A stretch of DNA of 64,000 nucleotides from Zizania palustris (taxonomy: Eukaryota > Streptophyta > Magnoliopsida > Poales > Poaceae). The position numbers and the translations under genes are program-made. The DNA lies in contig JAAALK010000081.1 of NCBI GenBank assembly GCA_019279435.1, forward strand, positions 56,411,318 to 56,475,317. Direction: 5' to 3'. This document shows positions 24,120-34,469 of this stretch, piece by piece; position 1 is the first letter of the stretch; every line of letters starts with the position of its first letter. The notes beneath the pieces are model-generated. The model saw only the letters and a list, made by a program, of their open reading frames with translations, was not told where the DNA came from and ran no database searches.

Positions 24120-24482
24120 AATCCAAAGTGTTCGAACCTCTCCCTTCGGGTTCCTTATACGATGGGAACACGTACTGGGAAGAGAACCGTTTCGGAGCGC
24201 AAGCGCCGTGAAGAACCGTTCGATTATAGCCGTTACGGCACAAGTAACCGTTACACACTGCAAAAGGTAACGGTCGATTTTTATAGCGGTTGCTCATCGT
24301 TCCAATTACTGGACCCACTTTCCAGCGATAGAAGCCGATCCTGCAGTGTGAAAGCAATCAAAGAGTAGCACCCGACGAGCGGTTATAAAATGGAAAGACA
24401 AGGATTAACCGAGGCTTTTTACCGCTTCCAGTACTCGCGATTTACTTTCCCCAATCCTCCAATCTCTTGAGCATCCGAGCGA
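24120..24482 (+). promoter_or_regulatory. Promoter-like region of the antisense gene, with AACCGTT cluster
   Basis: A TATA-like GGTTATAAAATGG lies at about 24379-24391, some 95 nt before the ATG at 24483. Upstream, within about 90 bp, are repeated MYB-type cores: GAACCGTTTC (~24187), GAACCGTTCG (~24213), GCCGTTACGG (~24229), TAACCGTTAC (~24246) and GTAACGGTCG (~24267). This fits a promoter pointing away from the element's own coding strand. Confidence 0.5.
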
Positions 24483-26828
24483 ATGGTGAGAACTAGCCAC
24501 ACCGCTCCAGTGGCAGCTAGCACTCTTGCACAGAGGCAGGCGTGGGCTGCCTCAGCGGCAGCGGCAATGGCGGGGACTTCGAGCAGCGCTTGGCCCAAGA
24601 ATCCTCGGGAGCTCCGTCCGCCTTCCAAGAAGAAAATCGCCCAAAGATTCCTCATTGGTCAATCCGTGAGCACCGCCGAGTCCATCGAAGAGGCAGTGGA
24701 CGAGAAACTGGGCGCTGGATTGTGGACTCGGGTCCCTGGACCGGAATCAACTCCAAGGCCACGAAGCGGGGAGGTGGTGGTCTTCGAAGCGTTTTTCGAA
24801 GCAGGCCCGGGGCTTCCAGCCGTGGACTTCTTGGCGGAGGTGCTAGACCTGTTCCACATAACCTTACCTCAACTGTCTCCCAACGCCATCGCACGCCTAG
24901 CCGTCTTCGAATGGGTGCTCCGGGCGGAAGGATGCGAGGGGCGCTCCGAAGTCTTCGCTGCGACCCACGAGGCCATATGCCAGCCGAAGCCACAGGACCG
25001 GCCCGGGGATTCTAAGGTGACCATAGCTTTCGGCAGTGTCAATTTCCAACTGCGGAGGGAGCATGCCCTTCATTTTCCTGCAAAGGCCATTAATGACAGA
25101 TGGTCCACCAATTGGATACTTCGGTGGTTTTACGCTGAAGTCGGAGAGAACTCCCCCCTCGCGGGTCCTCTCCAGGAGATTTGGTTCCGGAAGGAGGCGA
25201 AGATCTCCCCGAACCCTAGCCTGCTCTCGACGAGGCTAGGGCTGCTCACTTCGGTGGCTCACCGCATGAGTATATGGGATCTAGCCGAAGAGTTTATCGC
25301 TCTTCGGATCCCTCCCCTCGGAGCTAACTGGACGATCGTGTTTCAAGAGGCCTCGGAGGGAGGTCCTCGAACCGTAGGTAAGGCTTCACTCCCTGCAATG
25401 TTGTATTAGACAAAGGAAACAATTATACTTATGACACCATACCTTTCTCTTTCAGCGGCTCCTTTGGCGTTGGTTCCGGAGGACATAACCCGGGCCGCCG
25501 AACGAGTTCTCGGAGCCCCTTCGGCGGCTGAAAAGCAACGGAGGCTAGAGCTAGTGGGAAGCTGGGAGCGTTCCAATAGAGTGTGGGAAGCTCTCGGCGC
25601 GGAGCCCCCTCTTCTTCCCGATTTTAACTCGACCGGAGCTGCTGTCCGAAAATGGAAGGTCGCTGCTGAGGCGTCCAAGAAAGCCGACAAGCAGCCATCC
25701 AAGAAGAAGAAAACCGCGAAGCTCCCTCCGCAGCTGGCTCCGACTTCGTCAGCCTCGCCGTCGGACGCTCTGAGCTCAGCCTCCGAGGAGCTGGAGGACT
25801 CGGACGCCCAAACTACGGCGGCCTTTGAGAACTACCTCCTGGTTGATGACGAAGACCTAGGGGAGGTCCCCCCTGGAGCTTCTGTTGGGGAGGAAGCAGA
25901 AGTCCCACCGGTTCTTCCTGCGCCCGTTGTTGTACACGTGGAATCAGGCTCCGAGACTCCCAACTCACCCACACCGGGGGTGGTTACAGCTGAAGTTGTG
26001 GTTCCGGTGGGAAATGCGGAGGAGAGTGCTTCTGGAGATGACTTCGCTGACATCCTTCAGGAGTACGAAGTCTTGGAGGATCCGGCGATCCTGCCTCACG
26101 AGGTCCCCGAAGGTACTCCTCGAAGCTCCTGCTCTGGCTAGTACCTGCAACTTTTTCCTTGTAATATGCTTATTAATTTTGTTGACCAAGCATGTACCTC
26201 TACGGGTGTCGATGCTCCGGTAGCGCCCGAAGCCCCTTCGTCTTCGGGGGTCGTGGCCCGGGTGGACCCCCCAGCTCCTGCGGATGCTCCATGCTTGGCA
26301 GCGGAGAATGTACCCGTTGGAGCGGATTTGGTGATGGAGGTTGTCCCTGCGGTGTCGGCTCTGGCAGTTGAGGTTGCCTCTGTTGCCGTGCCTCTGGCCA
26401 GAGGGGTAGCTGCCGGCGACCGGGGTACTCCGGCTTCGCCCGCCGCGTCTGCCTTCGTGCCGGGGAGGGGCAAGAGCTTATCTAGCCTCGGCCTTCCTCC
26501 TGGCCTTGCTACAACTTCCGTTGGCAATTCGGAGGATGAGGCCGCGGCAGACGACCGCCAAGCCCTGTCTTGGCTGCCTTTGCTGGCTCCGTTCTTGGAG
26601 CAGCGGGAAGGCCTCTGAAGGCTCATGGAGCCCCTGGCAGAGAAGAGCCAGGATATCGCCAACTCGGACTTGGTCTCCGTTTTGAGCGAGGCAGTGGCTC
26701 CGACGCTCAACACAGCCCTCGAAAGGGCTGCCCTTCAGGTATGAAAAAACACCACAGCTACTTTGAATTAGTGAACATAAATACTTCGGTACTTACTTGT
26801 TCTTTTGCAGCAATTTTCTTGCTAGAGC
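24483..26828 (+). pseudogene. Antisense accessory gene of Tat-type element (putative gypsy-type transposon domain)
   Basis: Four exons on plus: 24483-25377, 25456-26112, 26206-26738 and 26811->26828 (gap). Junctions 1/2 and 3/4 are GT-AG and keep phase; the third exon's acceptor should be at 26204-26205, where AG is now GG. Start MVRTSHTAPVAAS. Residues ~90-250 (VFEAFFEAGPGLP, FHITLPQLSPNAIARLAVF, NDRWSTNWILRWFY, LTSVAHRMSIWDL) fit the plant domain called putative gypsy type transposon (Transposase_28). Then follow a Lys-rich segment (SKKKKTAK), acidic Ser/Pro-rich stretches and a helical end (SDLVSVLSEAVAPTLNTAL). Biochemical function is unknown. Breaks: TGA at 26616-26618 and one extra T in exon 4. 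Spliced introns on the strand opposite to the element imply its own transcript. Confidence 0.65.
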
Positions 26829-26928
26829 NNNNNNNNNNNNNNNNNNNNNNNNNNNNNNNNNNNNNNNNNNNNNNNNNNNNNNNNNNNNNNNNNNNNNNNN
26901 NNNNNNNNNNNNNNNNNNNNNNNNNNNN
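26829..26928. other. Assembly gap, 100 N
   Basis: Exactly 100 N, the convention for a gap of unknown size. Retroelement DNA lies to the left; the right side (26929-27240) is GC-rich and not recognisably the same element. Continuity across it should not be assumed. Confidence 1.
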
Positions 26929-29900
26929 ACTGCGCGAGGGTCGCGCAGGGGCGGAGGCACATCGTCGCGGGAGCAACCATTGTCTCTCGACTGTTGCTCG
27001 GCTGCGCCGGTGCGGCGGCCGGAGGGAGGGAGTCGGAGTGAGAGCGAGCTGGTCGTGTCGGGGTGTAACGAGGATTGAGGTCGAGAACGACGGACGGTGG
27101 CGCCTTATCTTTTGTTCTGGTCAAGAGGAGGGTTCAACGAACAGAACTGGACCGCTAACCGGCCCGGCCCAGACACGTGGCTACCGGTCAAAATTCAAAT
27201 CCAGAATTTGAATTTTGAAATTTAACCCGAACAGTAACCGAGTGGTTTGGTTTGGTAATCACTCTTGTTTATTGCGGATAAATTAGCCATGGTAACAAAT
27301 CAGTTTTTAAAACTTTAAAACTAGGCCTACGGGTTAACAAAAAGAGGCAGAGATATATGTGTGCTTGGGTTTTAGTGTTTGGGCCCAGCGTCAGCAAGAG
27401 ATATACGGAGGTGAACTGGTGAAGTGCTTGGCAAAATCCGGCTTCTTTTCTTGGCAAAATCCGCTAGACAGGAAGACAGAGGAAGAGAGTTTTCAAAGAT
27501 CGAGGCCGTGCATCGATCCATGTCTCCGTGGCTTCAAATTACGGCTCTCTATTGTGCAAATGCATAAGCTCTATCATAGTTTTATATCTAAAATCTAACG
27601 ATCTTGATCCGAATTTTTTTTGCAAACTGGTATGAAAAAGCAGAGGTACATAACAGAAGGTTTTTTTTGCAAAAAACGAATGGTCGTTAGATTTTGGAGG
27701 TAGGCTTATAATAAAACTTGTACATTTGTGTACGAAAGGAGTTTTGTGGACGAATACGGAGCCTCGAATTATTGTCTGCACGTGTTCTTTCGTTCGTTCA
27801 AAGGAAAAACAAAGCCACATCACATGCGAAACACGCAGTTGGCTGCATCGACCTGCACGTGATCCGATTTCCTGGATCGAACTCGTACGCACCGTTCGTG
27901 GGTGCGTGCGTTCTCGGTTTGGGGTATAATTCGCACGTACGCGCTACGCCACAGCTGGAGGCATTAGCCAGGCTAGCGGATTACTATCACAGTGACCCCC
28001 ACACGTTCAGGCGAAACGAGACCGCTGCTTACTTATCGCGTACGCGTCTCATCGCTGCAACCACTGGCACTGGTGAGAGTGTTGTGGCCTGTGGCACAGG
28101 GGTGGCTCAGTGGACACCGGTTGTCGGCTGTCGCTGCCTCGCCTGGTGCTGCAAAAAATCATCGATGCAGTATACTCTCCGCTTGCGCTTTCCGCTTTCA
28201 ATGGGGGCAGCAGCAACCACCAACCAGTCGTTAGCCAACCACGCCACGATGGACATGGAATAGTTTTTATGTGAACTATAAATAGGGAATATTTGTAAGA
28301 ATGTAAGAACAAATTCCATATGTATACGGGTCTGATTGTTTCTTGTTACGTATAAGTGATAAAAACCACATCTTAAGATTATTTATGGTTTATTCGATGA
28401 CATTTCTAAGCTTATAAGTAGCAAACTAAAACAGCGTGTGTGATCAATCCGACCAATGGCGTGTTAGTTAGGTGAGCATCATAAACTTTGACAACAGTGA
28501 CAATGGAAATAGTTAGATTTAAGTGGCAAAAGTGGTAGTTATATTGTGTAGAGAGGAAGGCAATTAAGACGAGAAGGACGTATTGCAAGATATGTGGGTC
28601 GCCCTAATAAAAGCAGCAGTGAATGTAATGTGTATAAGTATAACATGTATGACTAAGACTCTTGATCTAAGTCAAGAGTTGAAATGGTTAGATCAAGAGT
28701 TGAAATGGAGTAACGATTGACGAAGCCCCTAATAAATTTTATTAGAGATGATAGGTGAGCCATTATAAGATTTGAATCTGTTACAAAGTTATATAACCAG
28801 TCCCACAAAATTGATAAGCTGGTGGTGATTCCGGGCAGCCGGTTCCCTCCGCGCGTGCATGCGCACCGCCGATCCGAGTTCCTCGCACCATCCAGGCATC
28901 TACTACGAGAATTTTTTAAAAAATTAATATATATATATATTTTTAAAAAATTCAAATTTGTATGTAAGTTCAAAAAATTGCAAAAGTAATAGGCGGTCAG
29001 CATTTGAAGTGCCAACTGGAGTCCAGTCGACATTTCAAGTGCCGACTGGTGCCGACTATGCCATGTCAGCACCACCTGTTAATTTTGTATTTTTTTGAAA
29101 TCAGTATACATATTTGATTTTTTTTTAAAAAAATATTTTTAAAAAAGTTCTCTACTACGACCTCTCCACACGTTGACGACTCGACGCACGGAAGCAGCTC
29201 CTTGAAGTCGGGCTCTGACTGCTCTTTACAATCGCGATCTGTGCCGTTCGACGCGGATCTGATGATGCAGAGTTCCCCGATGTTGCGGGGGTGACACCAC
29301 TTTATACGAAACCCGCTGTGAAGTCTTGCTCTAACATCCATCGGAATCAAAATCCGACGGTATAAAATGGGTGTCTGCCATCTTCAGTCGGCGATGTTCT
29401 CAATTCTCGACGCACCGAGACATTTCGGTCGTTGCCGCAAGCAAAGGGTTGTGCTAGCTACAGCCTACAAGGGAGCTAGCTAGTCAGCTAGAGCATCACT
29501 GCATCTTCGCGTAGCCGGCAGCCCGTCGGTGGAAGCAAAGCGCGCGAGATACGGACGCGAGCGAACGCGCGCGGCGGAAGCGCTCCTTTTTTTTGGCTTT
29601 CCTCCGGTGTTTGCGTGCGTAGCAGCATTCACTCGCGGCAAGAAAGCGATGCCACGCCCCGGTCGGCGGTTTTGATTGGGCGAGCGGCCGACCCCGACCG
29701 CGACATGGTGCGCCGTTTGGTGACGCCACCTGCGGATCTATCAATGCGTCCGAGTAATGGAATGTCACGGCCCGTGATAGCATCATCTTCCTTCTGTGTA
29801 CGTACCCAACGGCGCCATGATTGCTGGCTTAACGCTCCGGAGGAATGAACCACACGTCACGTGTGTACCTTCGCGGTCGCCGCCGTTCCCTTCACCTAAA

Positions 29901-30083
29901 TCCGATCTCCCCCATGATGACCGGCCCTGCGAGCTAACGTTATTATTAGCAGTGGCAGGGGAGCGGAAGCATGAATTAGATAGCGTGATTTAATCTAGCT
30001 GCTGCGTGTTGTTGGTACTGTACAATCCTCGTTTTTAAGGGCACTCCAAATCTTGCCCGAAGGAACAAACCATTTCTGATTAA
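26929..30083. other. Intergenic DNA with small repeats
   Basis: I recognise no gene. 26929-27130 and 29460-29990 are GC-rich, with short open frames on both strands and no domain. About 27570-27710 has an inverted pair, CTAAAATCTAACGATC against a diverged inverse of GGTCGTTAGATTTTGG, probably a small MITE. A clear MULE-type MITE lies at 28909-29150. 28670-28705 has a short direct repeat of TCAAGAGTTGAAATGG. Confidence 0.45.
28909..29150. mobile_element. 242 bp MITE with 10 bp TSD, Mutator-like
   Basis: TCTACTACGA stands on both sides (28899-28908 and 29151-29160). The ends are inverted: GAATTTTTTAAAA on the left and, reversed, GAACTTTTTTAAAA on the right. The inverted similarity continues through CAAATTTGTATG and beyond to a GC-richer centre. 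The 9-10 bp duplication points to the Mutator superfamily. There is no coding capacity. Confidence 0.8.
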
Positions 30084-30816
30084 GGGCCTCTTTGGGACTA
30101 CTTCACTCTCATAAATTTTGCTCCACTCTACGGAAATTCACTTAGAATCAGATCTAGAGTAAAGTTGATGCTCCACTGTAGAGTATTTGCACATGTTTGT
30201 CTTGCGGAGGGAATTCAGATTCAGAAATGATAGAATTTGATAGGAATGTATTATTTTACCCCGGAGTTTATTCATAAATTTCCAATTATATTATTTTTCA
30301 TGTCCATTACGTGAAACATATTAAATTATTACTCCCTCCATTAACTTTTAAATAGCATCGTTGACTTTTATCACAAACTTTTCATCTTATCAAAGTTTTT
30401 TGCAAATATGTAAAAATATAAGTTATACATGAAGTAACTTCAATAATAAAACAAATTATAAAAAATGATATTTCAATTTTTTTTGAATAAGAAGAATAAT
30501 CAAAATTTGTGATAAAAGTCAACGGTATCATTTAAAAGTTAATATAGATAGTATTAAATTAAAAAGTAATAAATATCAACTAAAAAAGTGAACCAATAAG
30601 TTTATAATGGCATTGATGGGTAAATTACCCCAAACTACACATTTTGTTTTAAAAACTGAATCCGCAAAGCACCTCTTGAGGTGCTCCACAAAAAACGTGG
30701 AGCAGAGTCGTGGATCTGCATTTTTCCAGATCCAAAAAATAAGATCTGAACCTTTTGGTTAGACGTTTGTGGAGCGAAACTATAAAACATGGAGCAGAAC
30801 AGTTTCCAAACAAAGC
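30084..30816. mobile_element. hAT-like non-autonomous element carrying a Stowaway MITE
   Basis: The left end is GGGCCTCTTTGGGA and the reverse complement of the right end is AGGCTTTGTTTGGAA, the gene-proximal hAT-like end type common in grasses. Repeated TGCTCCAC words occur inside. No clean 8 bp duplication was seen. The Stowaway element at 30332-30551 accounts for much of the length. Confidence 0.5.
30332..30551. mobile_element. Stowaway MITE
   Basis: 220 bp with TA on both sides (30330-30331 and 30552-30553). The left TIR CTCCCTCCATTAACTTTTAA matches the inverse of the right end, CTATCTATATTAACTTTTAA, and the match continues through CGTTGACTTTTATCACAAA. This is the classic Tc1/mariner Stowaway pattern. 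Confidence 0.85.
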
Positions 30817-30984
30817 CTAAACAAGGTTTGCAAAGCGTGGGAGGCTTCATCCAATAAAGTACTACCACATTGAATTGTGTTGACTGTCACATATAAATTA
30901 AGATTTATTTCTTCCTTTTTATATTCCGAGTAGTTATCACTTTTCTGACTTAAATAAAGCTTAAATAAAAAATATATTAACATT

Positions 30985-33597
30985 TGTTTGGGAAATAATC
31001 CTATTAGTCAGTTAAGACAAAAACTCCGAAGACTACTTCGGAGTTTGTAAACTCTTCGATTCTTCGATCACACTCCAAACTAAAAGGCTTCGAAGACGAT
31101 GATGCCAACCTAGCTTGGCCGAAGGAGAAGCTCAAAGCCCTCGCTAGTGTTGGTGACTTCGGACGTAGAAAGGAGCCACTCGGAGCCCTCCCCTAGAAGG
31201 GCGCCGCCAGATAGGATAAGACATTTACTTTACAAATTAAGGTGGGCGCCGTAGAACGGGACAAGACATGTACTTTATTGAGGCGTTCATATGTGTTTGT
31301 ACCATTCTACCCCTACAAGATCTCGTGAATAGAGTCCACTATGACGGTTATAACTAGAGGATAAAACAATATTTTCTATGCATATCTGTTGGACCGGAAA
31401 CGGCGACCAGAGGGGGGGTGAATGGGAGCTTTTAAAATTTCTGGCTAAAAAAAACTAGCCTTTTGTTTCAGTTCTGTCTTCTGCGGAACAGGCTTCGAAC
31501 ACTACCTTCGAAGGTCTGGTTCGGAGATACTTCGACACCTTCGAACACAAGCTTCGGAGGAGCAAAAGTTCGAAGCCAAGAAGACTTCGCTCCACTTACA
31601 ACCCACGAAAATCTACTCTGCTAAGTCAGTGCAGGCTCCGCACACGGGGTGCTTCGAGCAGGCTTCGCACTTCACCCTTCGCAGGAGTGGACAGCCCTCT
31701 TAGGACTTCGACCAAGTACTTGGCGGCAGCAACTGGTGCTGGGCTTCGTACACGAAGGTCTACCCGCACACAACCGGACTAAACTAAGGGCTTCGACACA
31801 GGAAGCAAAACGGGGAACAACCAGGGCTTCGCTAGTAAGCAGCGAGGTCACACCTCCTGTTACACAGAGCGAATGCACGCTGACAAAACACACCTCGCAC
31901 GAAAAACAACCTTCGCCTCAGCAGGCTTCGGTGCACTAAACTGGCGAAGTATGCAACGCGAGCTCAAGCAAAAAGCACAGGAAAACAGGGCTTCGCCGCT
32001 TGAACAAGGAACACAGAAAATGAACTCTCTGGATGTATTCAATCTAAGTGTGTGGCTACAGGAGCTCAACAGTAAATGCTCAAAGTGTTAAATGTTACCT
32101 ACCGAGCCCCCATATTTATAGCCCACAGTTCACCCAAAGGAATTGACTACACTACCCCTAGGGTTTACATTCATTTTGTCTCTACAGAACTAAGGGGTAC
32201 AAAAGGTAGTCCACCTTTATTCTGGAGGCTTCTCTGTCAGCTTTGCAGAGGGGACAGTGTCAGCCTTTTTACAGAACAGACAATGTCAGCCTTTGCAGAC
32301 TTGACTTTCTGCAGCCTCCCTTCGCACGCGAGGGGTGCGGTAGCTTCGGTGAGAAGCCTGAAGCCAGATGGCCTTCGCTCCACCGAAGTCAGTCTCCGAT
32401 ACAGTGACGGTTTTGAGCCGAAGCCGTCAAAGCTCCTTGGGCCTTCGCACCAACACCTCCGGAGTGGACCACCTCGGCTTCGCAGCTTCTCCCAGCTCGA
32501 ACTCCGTCAGTCCGTGTACCGAAGCCATGCAGGCCGAAGTACCTCAAGTCAACCTTCCTCCGGAGCTAGCCTCGCTCCGAAGCCTTCCACACTCTGAAGC
32601 CCCACCTTCGGAGTACCACCCTTCGAAGTCCCTCCCTCGTCCAAGGCCTTCGCATGAAGCATTCCATGAGCACTTCGTCGCAGTGTCTCACTCTGAGCAC
32701 ACTCCTCGACTAGCCTCACTCGGACCATGCCTTCGATGCGCCTCGACTTCTGAGACCTTCGTCGGGTACATTCGAATGTCTCCCTCCGGAGCACACTTCG
32801 AATTCCACGCCTCCGCAGAGGACTTGATCCACCAACTCCGAAGTCACTCCATTCGGAGTACCTTCGAAGTGCCTCACCTCCGAGGACTTTGTCTCGGAGT
32901 ACCTTCAGCCGGAGGCACGCTCCGCACTCTCTGCCTTCACCTGGCACGTCTCGACCCGAGGACCGACCCGGACCACCTTCGCAGCCACCGTGACGGAGCT
33001 CCCCGCTCCCCTAGCATCAAGCCTCCCGCTTGACCCAGGTTCACCTGGCTCGAACCTTGTCTGTCGCCTCTGAAGTCCCTGCGCACCACAGACAAACAGA
33101 CAAGTGTATCCAGTACTCCGGAGACCTCTCTGGGTTAGCAACCTCCGGTACACACTCTGGTGTACCGCCCAAAGTACCGAAGCCTTCGGTACGAACCCAG
33201 TCATTGCGTACTGTCGGACCCCTCCGACGAGCACACTCCGCTGCACAGCTGCAGCAAGCAAACACCGAACACACTTCGGTGAAACCACCTCCGAACACCC
33301 TTCGGAGGTACAACCTCCGAAGCCCCTCCGGAGGTACCCTTCGAACAGAGGGTAAAATCCTGTCAATCACTCATCACAAAACACCGAAACCAACCCTTGG
33401 TTTCTCAATATCTCTACCTATAAATACCCTCTTTTCCATTGTAATAAGGATTCATATTCAAGTAATCACATATATTTTGTACTAGACCAGAACTATTATC
33501 CAATTTGGAGGCTCTGCTTGGGTTGAAACGGACTTCGGTCACTAGCTAAGTCCTTCAAGACCTTTTGAACCTGTTAGCGTAATAGTTTACGACAACA
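30985..33597 (+). mobile_element. Solo LTR (Tat-type gypsy-like) interrupted by a Sirevirus solo LTR
   Basis: It starts TGTTTGGGAAATAAT and ends TTTACGACAACA, with a perfect duplication ACATT (30980-30984 and 33598-33602). Removing the insertion at 31387-33407 and its duplication leaves about 587 bp, co-linear with the solo LTR at 15608-16132. The TATA-type CTATAAATACCC lies after the insertion, near 33418. Confidence 0.85.
31387..33407 (-). mobile_element. Solo LTR of the Sirevirus family
   Basis: 2,021 bp; on plus it runs TGTTGGACCGG to GGTTTCTCA, with perfect duplication ATATC (31382-31386 and 33408-33412). It is co-linear with the Sirevirus LTRs at 16168 and 59110. No internal domain adjoins it. 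Open frames inside are chance frames in TTCG-rich DNA. Confidence 0.9.
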
Positions 33598-33602
33598 ACA
33601 TT

Positions 33603-33974
33603 TAAAATATCAAATAAACATAGTATTACCATATTTTATGGACAACTTAAGAAAACTAATTTATTTTTATAATTGTCAGTACATTTTCAATAAAACTGAT
33701 CAAAATTTGAAAAGTTTAAATTCTAAAAAGTAAAACGATTTATATAGAAAGCAGAGTACTCTGTACTACCTAGGAATATGATTAGGAATACTACTCCAGT
33801 GTGCCGCAGGGTTCCTCCAAATGCACGCTGCATTGGTGCGTCCAATTCCAGGCTATCAAAGATGCTCCAGGCCTCCAGTCGCGCTGTTGCTAGCATCATT
33901 TTGCTCCCGGCAAGTAGATGCCTTTTTTCCTTCCAGTTTTCACCGAGGCACATCACATGGCACCACATGCAGGT
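33603..33974. other. Host flank left of the MULE
   Basis: No gene recognised. TTCTAAAAAGTAAAACGATT (33721-33740) has a near copy at about 62083, to the right of the nest, probably part of a shared small repeat. The segment ends with the 9 bp MULE target site, CATGCAGGT (33966-33974). Confidence 0.45.
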
Positions 33975-34285
33975 GAGAAATTTGCAAATATAGCACTCCC
34001 TTCGGTGGACTTCGCAAGAACAACACCCCAACGTTGGCAATTGCAGATATAGCATTATAATAGTGGGGAGTTTGAACATATAGCATTGCCCTTCACTAAA
34101 CATGTTTTCTGAACTCTTCTACCGATTTTGCCCTTGCTTCTACAACATCTACCTTGGCTGAGAACCTTTCTCCTCTCCGAACATCCCGACCAGGAGCTCA
34201 CTCTCGTACAGAGCTCACTCCATGGCGCCCTCCGCCGCCGTCCTCCGCCCCCGCGCGCTCCGCCCCCGCGCGCTCCTCCACGGTC
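33975..34285 (+). repeat. Left TIR of the MULE
   Basis: It matches the reverse complement of about 61440-61758 nearly base for base, including the GCAAATATAGCACTCCCTTC start and a run ending in two CCCGCGCGCTCC-type units. The inner border is approximate. Confidence 0.85.
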
Positions 34286-34469
34286 GTCTAGCTTTGATTG
34301 ACATCCTGGCGGCTGCTTTTCATGTCTTCCTTTTATTTTGAGTTGGGTTGTCATTGTTTGCTTACGGCTTAGAAACACATGTACAAAACAAAATCATCAC
34401 ATGCCACGAATTTTCGGCGAAGGGGAGCTCCTGATTGTTCCTCAAGCGACCACCACTGTTTTGAGGATT

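Larger units (their letters stand above)
23497..26828 (-). mobile_element. 3' end of a Tat-type Ty3/gypsy element, cut by the assembly gap
   Basis: An LTR in minus orientation (23497-23990) is followed on its inner side by a purine tract (minus GAGGGGCTACTAT, 23991-24003). The junction GGGGCTACTATTGGGGGAAA is typical of grass gypsy elements. Next comes a gene on the opposite strand (24483 onward). That order, 3' LTR then antisense gene, is what Grande/Tat-lineage elements show. Pol should lie beyond the gap at 26829 but is not seen on its far side. Inserted in the copia protease at 23496. Confidence 0.65.
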
